In this document: positions 7,553-13,612 of the stretch, piece by piece | How the letters are laid out: every line of letters begins with the position of its first letter | Numbering within the stretch: position 1 is the first letter of the stretch | Source: a virus | DNA: 25,056 nucleotides | IMG/VR virus record: IMGVR_UViG_3300003691_000048 | Location: 1 to 25,056 of that record | Strand: one strand, 5' to 3' | Notes under the pieces: generated by a model | Told to the model about the DNA's origin: nothing | Database searches by the model: none | Seen by the model: the letters and a program-made list of their open reading frames with translations, nothing else | Position numbers and translations under genes: made by a program

Positions 7553-7600
7553 TCGTGGATACAATCACGGTTGCTCGTGGTCTGAGACCCGTATCTACGA
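7553..7600. promoter_or_regulatory. Nested inverted repeats at the centre of the divergent region
   Basis: TCGTGGATAC (7553-7562) and GTATCTACGA (7591-7600) form a ten-pair stem with one G-T position. Inside lie two smaller hairpins: CACG...CGTG (7566-7579) and the perfect palindrome GGTCTGAGACC (7579-7589). Drawn together they make a three-way junction. The element lies between the two promoter-like motifs and would serve well as a binding site for an activator controlling both operons. It is upstream of both predicted transcripts, so a DNA function is more likely than an RNA one. Confidence 0.5.
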
Positions 7601-7644
7601 TATCCCATTTTTAAAGCTTCCAATTTCACTACACTTTTGTCCTA
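7598..7644 (+). promoter_or_regulatory. Rightward late promoter, half of a symmetric divergent pair
   Basis: This segment starts CGATAT and ends ACACTTTTGTCCTA (7631-7644). Aligned with the minus-strand copy at 7548-7502, the ends agree at 12 of 14 positions, GATAT is shared, and both are 47 bases long. A common AATT lies between. It precedes the protease/capsid/tail operon by about 27 bases from the first possible start. Confidence 0.6.
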
Positions 7645-7671
7645 GCAATTAGTTGAACCAATACAGGTAAT

Positions 7672-8859
7672 TTGAAAAATAGACGTATAAAATTATACTT
7701 AGCAGCAGCAATCATTTTTGCAAGTAGTATGACTGCTACTAGCATTCAAGAGTTGGCAGAAAACCATCCATTTGCTATTACTGCTAAGGTAAAAGAGAAA
7801 ACGGCCTATATCCGTATTACGGGGACCATTTGGAGATGGAATAACAACGCCGAGTGGTTTCGACAAAAAATTGAAGAATACAATGCTCAGGGAGTTACTA
7901 AACTACACATTTATATTAATTCCCCTGGAGGATCTGTGTTTGAAGCTAATGAGATCTGCAATGAAATAAAAACATTTAAAGGAAAAGTTACAGGAGAAGG
8001 CGGTGCTATGGTAGCAAGTGCAGCAACTGTAATTGCTTTAGAGTGTGATACTTTCGAGATGCCAAGTAATGGTCAATGGATGTATCATAAACCTATGATG
8101 ATTGTACAGGGTAATGAAGATAGAATTGAAAGTGAATTAGTTGGTTTAAAAAACCTTACAAAACAATACAAAAAAGGCTATGCTGCTAAAACCACATTAA
8201 CCGAAGCTAAAATTGAAAAGAAATGGGCAAAAGGAGATGTTTGGTTAAGTGCTGAGAAAGCTTTAAAAGAAGGCTGGATTACTGGAATCAAAAAAGAGCC
8301 TGTTAAAATATCTACCAAAGCTGTGGCACTTTTCGCAGCTTGTGGCTGTCCTACAGAATACAAGGCAGAAAAAGAAAAAAATCAAAAACCAAAATCTAAA
8401 AATATGAACGAATTAGAGGCATTAGCCCTTAAATTAGGATTGCCACAAAATTCTACTCAAGAAGTTGTGGACGCAAAATTAGAAGAAATCCAAGCATCTG
8501 CAGCAAAAGCTGAAGGACTTGAAAAATATGCAAAAGACAAGGAAGATGCAGATCAAGAAAAAGCTGTTAAAGCTTTATTAGATGGTGCCGTAAAAGACAA
8601 AAAACTGAATGCCAAGCAAGCTGAAGGTATGAAGGGATGGGCAGAGAGTGACTTTGCTGGTTGTGAGGCTCATATTAAAGGATTAGATCCTGCTGGGAAA
8701 CCTAAAGTAAGAGGTGCAGCAGATGGAGAAGCAGCTGCAACATTAGCAGATAAGAAATTTGAAGCTTTGACTGATGCTGAAAAAGACCAATTGGCCGAGG
8801 AAGATCCTGAGGCATTCTCAGCAAAGTATGAAGAGTACTTAAATACTGAAGACAAGTAA
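7672..8859 (+). CDS. Prohead protease (ClpP/S49-like) with C-terminal scaffold
   Basis: This 395-residue protein combines a ClpP-fold maturation protease with scaffold, as Mu gene I does. The protease shows INSPGGSV at 82-89 (oxyanion glycines), the serine nucleophile S116 in GAMVASAAT, the histidine H139 in MYHKP and a likely acid D189 in GDVWLSAEKA. The scaffold is the charged helical region from about 245 to the end. The frame opens at TTG 7672, with AGG five bases before; the in-frame stop at 7654 excludes anything earlier. That start gives a hydrophobic N-terminus (KLYLAAAIIFASS) that looks like a signal or membrane segment. ATG 7729 would remove it and give 376 residues. The start is undecided. 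The major capsid gene follows 28 bases later. Confidence 0.88.
   Translation: MKNRRIKLYLAAAIIFASSMTATSIQELAENHPFAITAKVKEKTAYIRITGTIWRWNNNAEWFRQKIEEYNAQGVTKLHIYINSPGGSVFEANEICNEIKTFKGKVTGEGGAMVASAATVIALECDTFEMPSNGQWMYHKPMMIVQGNEDRIESELVGLKNLTKQYKKGYAAKTTLTEAKIEKKWAKGDVWLSAEKALKEGWITGIKKEPVKISTKAVALFAACGCPTEYKAEKEKNQKPKSKNMNELEALALKLGLPQNSTQEVVDAKLEEIQASAAKAEGLEKYAKDKEDADQEKAVKALLDGAVKDKKLNAKQAEGMKGWAESDFAGCEAHIKGLDPAGKPKVRGAADGEAAATLADKKFEALTDAEKDQLAEEDPEAFSAKYEEYLNTEDK
8404..8859 (+). CDS. Nested scaffold protein (internal start in the protease gene)
   Basis: An in-frame ATG at 8404 follows a lysine/asparagine/glutamine-rich linker and an A-rich stretch (CTAAAAAT just before the ATG) of the kind used for initiation in this phylum. 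It begins MNELEALALKLGLPQNS and would yield a 151-residue protein made only of the scaffold portion. Phages with fused protease-scaffold genes, such as lambda (C/Nu3) and Mu (I/Z), commonly make the scaffold alone from such an internal start. Existence of the product is inferred by that analogy and by the ATG lying exactly at the domain border. Confidence 0.5.
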   Translation: MNELEALALKLGLPQNSTQEVVDAKLEEIQASAAKAEGLEKYAKDKEDADQEKAVKALLDGAVKDKKLNAKQAEGMKGWAESDFAGCEAHIKGLDPAGKPKVRGAADGEAAATLADKKFEALTDAEKDQLAEEDPEAFSAKYEEYLNTEDK

Positions 8860-8887
8860 ACCAAAACCCCCTATAAAATTACATATT

Positions 8888-9922
8888 ATGAAAAACATAT
8901 TTAAAATCATTCCATTATTGTTTATCCTACTTATTGTAGGCGTTGCCTCTGCTTTTAGTGGCGGAAACTCTGAAACTGTAAAAGTAGTAAACGATTTTGC
9001 ACCCCAAGCTGTAGTTACAACGATGGCAGTTGGTGTAGTAGATGCAGATTTACTAAATACCCTTAACGAGAAATTTATAATTAAGAAGTTTCGTCACGTA
9101 GGTACCTGGATACAGGAAATCACCTCCAAGAATAATTGGGTAAATAACGACAGTATTAAAATACCTAAACGTAAAGGCGATAATGCCCCAACGGTTTTAA
9201 TTAATAATGCAGTATATCCTATTGCCACAAGTGGTAGGTCTGACGAGCACGTTGTGGTCTCTCTTAATAAGTACGATACTGAGAATAGAGAAGTAACTCG
9301 CGATGAGTTGTACGCTATTGCTTATGATAAAGAAGGAGATGTAAATTTAGAATTAAAGGAAGAGCTTGAAGAGCAAACCACTGATCATGCATTGCATTCT
9401 ATTTCACCTCAAGCAGATGCTGCAGATACTCCAGTAATGGAAACTACAGGAGAACTTGATGGCGCTAGAAGACGATTAACCAAGGCAGATGTAATTCTAT
9501 ATAAAGGAAAGTTAGATAAACTAAAAGTGCCTTTAAAAGGAAGAATAATGGTTTTATCTCCAGATCACGCAAATGATCTATTGTTAGAAGATTCTGTATT
9601 CGAAAAAGGATACCATAACAGAGTAAGTGGAGCGATTAGTATTAACTACTACAGCTTTAAAATCTATGAGGAAGTATATACTCCTACCTATGATCAAGTA
9701 GCAAAAACAAAATTAGCTTTTGGATCTGTTGCTCCTGGAAGAGTCTCCAGTATTGTATTCCATAAAAAATCTACTGTAAAAGCTACCGGAACTGTTGAGC
9801 GTTTTGCAAGAGACAAAAAGACGGATCCAGAAAACAGAAAATCTGTAGTAGGATACCAATTATACTTTGGGTGTTTTGCAATTAAAGATGCAGGCCAAGG
9901 GGCTATTATTTCTGGAGCATAA
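8888..9922 (+). CDS. Major capsid protein with signal-like N-terminus
   Basis: The 344-residue protein directly follows the protease/scaffold gene and has the length and composition of an HK97-fold capsid subunit. Typical stretches include LKVPLKGRIMVLSPDHANDLLLED (about 213-236, written here only by its role as the P-domain segment), and the final GYQLYFGCFAIKDAGQGA. The surprise is the start: MKNIFKIIPLLFILLIVGVA then SAFSGG reads as a textbook Sec signal peptide, with lysines, a 15-residue hydrophobic core and an ASA-F cleavage context. M46 (9023) is an alternative start that would drop it. The hydrophobic segment could instead be removed by the maturation protease. Function is assigned from order and size; HK97 fold is an inference. 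Confidence 0.85.
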   Translation: MKNIFKIIPLLFILLIVGVASAFSGGNSETVKVVNDFAPQAVVTTMAVGVVDADLLNTLNEKFIIKKFRHVGTWIQEITSKNNWVNNDSIKIPKRKGDNAPTVLINNAVYPIATSGRSDEHVVVSLNKYDTENREVTRDELYAIAYDKEGDVNLELKEELEEQTTDHALHSISPQADAADTPVMETTGELDGARRRLTKADVILYKGKLDKLKVPLKGRIMVLSPDHANDLLLEDSVFEKGYHNRVSGAISINYYSFKIYEEVYTPTYDQVAKTKLAFGSVAPGRVSSIVFHKKSTVKATGTVERFARDKKTDPENRKSVVGYQLYFGCFAIKDAGQGAIISGA

Positions 9923-9938
9923 TAAAAACTTAAAAAAG

Positions 9939-9966
9939 GCAGGCTAACTTATTGCAAGTAGCCTGC
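9939..9966. terminator. Strong hairpin after the capsid gene
   Basis: GCAGGCTA (9939-9946) pairs with TAGCCTGC (9959-9966), and CTT/AAG extends the stem inward past one bulged base. On the plus strand no T-run follows, so it is probably a partial terminator or a 3' stabiliser of the abundant capsid mRNA. On the minus strand it is followed by CCTTTTTTAAG and would be a full intrinsic terminator, although no leftward gene is seen here. Confidence 0.55.
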
Positions 9967-9992
9967 TCCCTTAGGGGGGAAATCTCAAACAA

Positions 9993-10424
9993 ATGGTAAC
10001 AAGTAGTGATTGTTTAGTAAAATGGGGAAGCCCAAAAACCTTTAACGAGGGAACGTTTATGAAACTTTGGGATGTCCCAGAAAACATAAATAAAGCGATA
10101 TCTGCACTACCAAATAAAATATACTGCAACGAGGAGTTAATTAAACCACTCGAGCAGGCGTTCTTAAATATTATTGATCGCTGCCTTACCGAAGAGGTTA
10201 AAACTTGGGACGGTTGCTTTAACATCCGGATGACCAGAGGTAGAAATTTCTGGTCCACTCATAGTTGGGCAATTTCGATAGACATTAATGCAGCTTGGAA
10301 CGGATTAGGAAAAAACCCTCAAATGAGTCCAGAACTAGTAGCCTGTTTTACAGATGCCGGATTTGATTGGGGAGGAAACTGGAAGCGTAAAGACGGAATG
10401 CACTTTCAATTAAAAGAAATATGA
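9993..10424 (+). CDS. M15-family peptidase endolysin
   Basis: The 143-residue protein is a zinc-dependent D-alanyl-D-alanine/L-alanyl-D-glutamate-type peptidase of the M15 family, with the metal ligands H90 and D97 in STHSWAISIDIN and H137 in GMHFQ, and D134 as likely catalytic partner. GFDWGGNW (123-130) is the usual family block just before the last histidine. It would cut peptidoglycan peptides to release progeny. There is no signal peptide, so it needs a holin or other route to the periplasm. Its stop overlaps the next gene by four bases (ATGA), which couples it to the spanin-like protein. The lysis pair is inserted between head and tail genes. Confidence 0.9.
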   Translation: MVTSSDCLVKWGSPKTFNEGTFMKLWDVPENINKAISALPNKIYCNEELIKPLEQAFLNIIDRCLTEEVKTWDGCFNIRMTRGRNFWSTHSWAISIDINAAWNGLGKNPQMSPELVACFTDAGFDWGGNWKRKDGMHFQLKEI

Positions 10425-10918
10425 GACTACTCATTTACATAGCGATTGTTGGCTTAGGATTAAGCTTAAGTGGGTGCGGTTCTGCCAAGCCCACTTTAAC
10501 AACAAACACTACAGAAACGGTAACAGATAGTACCGTTACTACCATTCGCGTTGTAACTAGAGATACTATAATTACAGTCCCTCAAGATTCTGTAATTGTC
10601 TCGGTTCCCTTAGTTGATCTTACTGAGGACCCAATAGTAAAAGAGTCTACCTCTGGTACTGTAAAGGCCAAAGTTAGAATTGTAAATAAGATCATAGAAG
10701 TTGAATGTCTCGTAGATGCTTTGGAGTTGAAAATAAAGCTCCAGGACAAAGAAATTGAAAGGCTTCGAGAAATTAATACCCAAAAGAAAGTGGTACAAGT
10801 AACAACAGTACCCGTAAAGTATGTGCCTTGGTACATTAAAATATTTGCTTGGTTTGGTCTTGCTTCTGCAATACTAGGAATTATCAAGTTAGTAATAAAG
10901 TATATAAAACCCTTTTAA
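10421..10918 (+). CDS. Probable unimolecular spanin (u-spanin)
   Basis: This 165-residue protein has a lipoprotein signal at the N-terminus (hydrophobic core then LSGC, with C19 as the lipidated cysteine), a long Thr/Val-rich periplasmic region, a predicted coiled coil at about 93-124 (LELKIKLQDKEIERLREI) and a C-terminal transmembrane helix near 138-160 that ends KYIKPF. Outer-membrane lipid anchor at one end and inner-membrane helix at the other is the defining layout of unimolecular spanins such as T1 gp11, which fuse inner and outer membranes in the last step of lysis. It is translationally coupled to the endolysin, which supports this. No sequence homolog was identified; the call rests on topology and context. 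Confidence 0.72.
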   Translation: MRLLIYIAIVGLGLSLSGCGSAKPTLTTNTTETVTDSTVTTIRVVTRDTIITVPQDSVIVSVPLVDLTEDPIVKESTSGTVKAKVRIVNKIIEVECLVDALELKIKLQDKEIERLREINTQKKVVQVTTVPVKYVPWYIKIFAWFGLASAILGIIKLVIKYIKPF

Positions 10919-10930
10919 ATACCCTTTAAA

Positions 10931-11395
10931 ATGAAAACATTCACTAGAGTACAATTATTAGTAATGGCTGCAGCTGTATTTGCTGCTCATAAAGTTTCAA
11001 GCTTATTTGCAACTAGCGATGGGCAATTTTTTATTCACGAAGATCGTGCAAAATTACATGCTCGAGGCAATAACCCTTCATTACGCATATTTGAAATAGA
11101 TGCTGAGGAAGTTCCTGCAGAAAAAGCAGCCTCAACAACTCCACCTGCAGCTAAGCCAAAAGGTAAAGTTGTAAAACTTCCAACGAGCAAAATTTTAAAG
11201 CTATCTGTAAAGAAAATTAAACCTGCTTTAAAGGAGATTGAAACTGCAGAGGCAATCGGACTTTTAATTAAAGAGGAAACCGACACTCAAAACAGAACTG
11301 GAGTTATTGCAGCTTTAGAAGCTCGATTGGATGAAATTAATGCAGTTCCTGAGACCCCAGAAACACCTGAGACTCCAGAATCTTATAATAACTAA
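10931..11395 (+). CDS. Unknown structural-region protein with N-terminal hydrophobic segment
   Basis: The 154-residue protein lies between the lysis pair and the sheath gene. Residues 8-27 are hydrophobic (QLLVMAAAVFAA), so it may be membrane-anchored or secreted. Next comes a compact part (ATSDGQFFIHEDRAKLHARG) that resembles short phage head-decoration or gp35-like proteins, then an Ala/Pro/Lys linker and a small helical C-terminal domain (TAEAIGLLIKEETDTQNRTG, then ALEARLDEI) reminiscent of a helix-extension-helix fold. It ends in three PET repeats (PETPETPETPE), encoded by an imperfect 18-base DNA repeat at 11348-11380. The position is that of Mu gp35. Function unknown. Confidence 0.65.
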   Translation: MKTFTRVQLLVMAAAVFAAHKVSSLFATSDGQFFIHEDRAKLHARGNNPSLRIFEIDAEEVPAEKAASTTPPAAKPKGKVVKLPTSKILKLSVKKIKPALKEIETAEAIGLLIKEETDTQNRTGVIAALEARLDEINAVPETPETPETPESYNN

Positions 11396-11409
11396 AAAAC
11401 CCCTTAATT

Positions 11410-12621
11410 ATGGCACAAGAATTTGAAGGTGTAAAAATCATAAAATCCAACGGGAACCAAAACCGTCAAGGATTTAATTACGATTCGCATATGGCGATGG
11501 TAATTTATAGCCCTGCATTTCCTGCAGGATTAAATGCCGGTGATGTGGTCGAGGCTTTTGTTATTGAAGATATTGAAGCGGTCGGAATCGACGCTGCATT
11601 TGATGCTAACAATACCATTTTAGCTCATTATCATGCAGAGGAGTATTTTAAGTATGCACCAGAAGGAAAACTGTTTTTAATCTTAACAGATCAACAAACT
11701 GCAGCAGCTTATTTTGGCTTGGCAGGAGTTGATGAAGTTTTTAAGACCATTAGCTCTGCAAAACGTATTGGCTGGGTATATAACGGCGAACCTGTAGCAT
11801 TAGACTTTGCAGCAGAATTGGCAGCAGCGCAAGCATTTATTGCTGCAATGGCAACAGATCATTATTTAATAGATGGTATCTATTTAGAAGGAAGAGCTAT
11901 TGGAGCAGCGGGTGTAGATTTACGCCTGCTAAATGCGCCTAATTGTCACGCAGTAATTGCACAAGATCCTGCAATAGCAGTTATCGATGCTGCCTATGGA
12001 AACTATGCAGCTGTAGGTTCTGTATTAGGAATGAGAGCAGTACGTAATCCTAACGAACATTTAGGGTCTACAGATATTATTAAAAAGCCAGATTATGCTA
12101 AAGGAGACAAAGTATATCCTTTAACAAACCCGGCAGTTGGACGTTGGCTAACAGCAGCACTTAGTGATGGGACAACCTACGCTAGTTTATCTGCAGGAGC
12201 AAAAGATCAATTGACCGATAGAGGATATATCTATGCGGGGGATTATTCTAACTTCCCAGGAATATTCTTTAACGGCGAACCTACTTGTGTAGATATTGCA
12301 AGTGATTATGCCTGGGGAGAAAATAATAATATTTGGAACAAAGCAGCTCGAGCAATTAGATTGGCATTATTACCAAAAGTAAAAAGCCAAGTTAAAGTAG
12401 ATCCTGCAACAGGGTTTATTCGTAACACGAGTGCAAAATACTTAGAAGGTATTGCACGTAAACCTGTAGTAGCTATGATTACTGCAGAAGAGATTAGTGG
12501 AGCTGAAGTTACCATCCCTACCAATCAAGCACCAAACGATCAAAACCCTTTAAAGGTTTACGGATCCCTTACCCGAAATGGTATTGTACACTTATTTGAA
12601 TTTACACTTGGATTAAAATAA
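11410..12621 (+). CDS. Tail sheath protein (DUF2586-like)
   Basis: The 403-residue protein has the size, order and sequence character of DUF2586-type contractile sheath proteins from Mu-like elements. It starts with a strand pair (FEGVKIIKSNGN), has an Ala-rich middle with AALSDGTTYASLSAGAKDQL and DRGYIYAGDYSN, and ends with a C-terminal domain (GFIRNTSAKYLEGIA ... GIVHLFEFTLGLK) that packs on neighbouring subunits. The tube protein follows after six bases, as expected for sheath and tube. It marks the phage as a contractile-tailed (myovirus) type. Confidence in the role is high from context and moderate for the family name. Confidence 0.87.
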   Translation: MAQEFEGVKIIKSNGNQNRQGFNYDSHMAMVIYSPAFPAGLNAGDVVEAFVIEDIEAVGIDAAFDANNTILAHYHAEEYFKYAPEGKLFLILTDQQTAAAYFGLAGVDEVFKTISSAKRIGWVYNGEPVALDFAAELAAAQAFIAAMATDHYLIDGIYLEGRAIGAAGVDLRLLNAPNCHAVIAQDPAIAVIDAAYGNYAAVGSVLGMRAVRNPNEHLGSTDIIKKPDYAKGDKVYPLTNPAVGRWLTAALSDGTTYASLSAGAKDQLTDRGYIYAGDYSNFPGIFFNGEPTCVDIASDYAWGENNNIWNKAARAIRLALLPKVKSQVKVDPATGFIRNTSAKYLEGIARKPVVAMITAEEISGAEVTIPTNQAPNDQNPLKVYGSLTRNGIVHLFEFTLGLK

Positions 12622-12627
12622 AAACTC

Positions 12628-13065
12628 ATGGCAAAAGTAGAAAGCTTAGTTAATAAATTTGGAAAAATGGCGGGTTGGAACTCCGTTACTGTAAACCTTT
12701 TTGGCAGAGACCTTGAGGCAATCCAAGAAATAGGTTATGATGATAATGTAGAAGTAGAACATATCTACGGTGCAGGACAAATGCCTATTGGGTATGGTGA
12801 CGGTAATTATAAAGCTAACTGTAAGTTGGTTGTAAACACGGAAGAGCTCATTAACATTTTAGACGCGATCCCTGAAGGGAAACGTATTAGTGATTCTGTC
12901 CCAACAGATGTAACCGTGCAATATGAATATCAAGATCGAATCGTGACCGATACTTGTAGAAACTTTAGAATTACTGGATTAGGAAAAGAAGTAAAGCAGG
13001 GTGACAAAGTAGTTGGCCAAGCTTTAGAATGTTTCCTTACACATATAGACTGGAACGTTAAATAA
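12628..13065 (+). CDS. Tail tube protein
   Basis: The 145-residue protein sits between sheath and tail chaperone, the fixed place of the tube gene in contractile phages (Mu gene M). It is rich in beta strand, with segments such as NSVTVNLFGRDLEAI, NYKANCKLVVNTEE, DVTVQYEYQDRIVTD and a C-terminal QALECFLTHIDWNV, consistent with the conserved tube fold of gp19/Hcp-like proteins. There are no catalytic residues. It should stack as hexameric rings inside the sheath. Confidence 0.83.
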   Translation: MAKVESLVNKFGKMAGWNSVTVNLFGRDLEAIQEIGYDDNVEVEHIYGAGQMPIGYGDGNYKANCKLVVNTEELINILDAIPEGKRISDSVPTDVTVQYEYQDRIVTDTCRNFRITGLGKEVKQGDKVVGQALECFLTHIDWNVK

Positions 13066-13070
13066 TAGTT

Positions 13071-13406
13071 ATGGCTGAAGAAACTCCCATTGGTTACGCT
13101 AGCGACGAACAAATTGATGCTTGGAAAAACCAAACCAAACAGCGTAAAATAGCTGAAGTATATACTATAGATGATGATGGAAATGATCACGTCTGTTATC
13201 TTAAAAAACCAACCTTAGACAACTTGCAAATGTTAGCAGATTATGCTAAAAAAAGCAAGGAGATGAAGGGACTACAGCTATTGTTTAATACACTTTGGCT
13301 TGGAGGTTCTGAAGAGGTAAAGACGGATTCAGAAATGTATCTGAGCGCCATGACAAAATGTGAGGAAATATTTAAACCACAGGAGGCGAAGCTAAAAAAG
13401 CGATAG
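13071..13406 (+). CDS. Tail assembly chaperone, short form
   Basis: The 111-residue protein is mostly helical and acidic, located between tube and tape measure, where phages encode the chaperone that coats the tape measure during tail assembly (lambda G, Mu gp41). It includes a strand region (AEVYTIDDDGNDHVCYLKKP) and a helical region (LDNLQMLADYAKKSKEMKG). Just before its stop lies the slippery heptamer A AAA AAG, and a second open frame without its own start continues in -1. This arrangement supports the role better than the sequence alone does. Confidence 0.82.
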   Translation: MAEETPIGYASDEQIDAWKNQTKQRKIAEVYTIDDDGNDHVCYLKKPTLDNLQMLADYAKKSKEMKGLQLLFNTLWLGGSEEVKTDSEMYLSAMTKCEEIFKPQEAKLKKR

Positions 13407-13612
13407 CCGGAACAAAACTATCACCGGCAGATAATCAAGATTTTTACCCAAAGGCAAATGCGCTGATTCGTAATGCCTTTGGAATTAGAAACCCTGAAAA
13501 ATTAGAAATCGAAGAATATGCTCAATTATATAATGAGGCAATTTATTTAAAACAACGAGATGCTAAGATTTTAGGAGAGATATTAAACAAACTATTCAGT
13601 AAAGATGGCTAA
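13071..13612 (+). CDS. Tail assembly chaperone, -1 frameshift product
   Basis: Shifting -1 on the heptamer at 13394-13400 joins the first 110 residues to a 70-residue extension (AIAGTKLSPADNQDFYPKAN ... ILNKLFSKDG) ending at TAA 13610-13612, to give 180 residues. The extension has no ATG at its beginning and is coding-like throughout. This is the layout of lambda G/GT and Mu gp41/42. The stop overlaps the tape-measure start region (ATG 13605). The long form is expected to be the minor product that binds the tape measure directly. Confidence 0.85.
13381..13428 (+). promoter_or_regulatory. Programmed -1 ribosomal frameshift signal
   Basis: Three elements are aligned: AGGAGG at 13381-13386, the slippery heptamer A AAA AAG at 13394-13400, and a downstream stem GCCGG (13406-13410)/CCGGC (13424-13428), with GATAG (13402-13406)/CTATC (13418-13422) as an alternative pairing. 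The spacing is seven bases upstream and five downstream. The heptamer is the same as in E. coli dnaX, which also uses an upstream Shine-Dalgarno-like site and a downstream hairpin. Confidence 0.85.

Noticed and set aside
11348-11380. Imperfect 18-bp tandem repeat as a possible CRISPR or phase-variable tract
   Set aside because: It is just two units encoding the PET repeats at the end of a protein; there are no spacers and the unit length keeps the frame.
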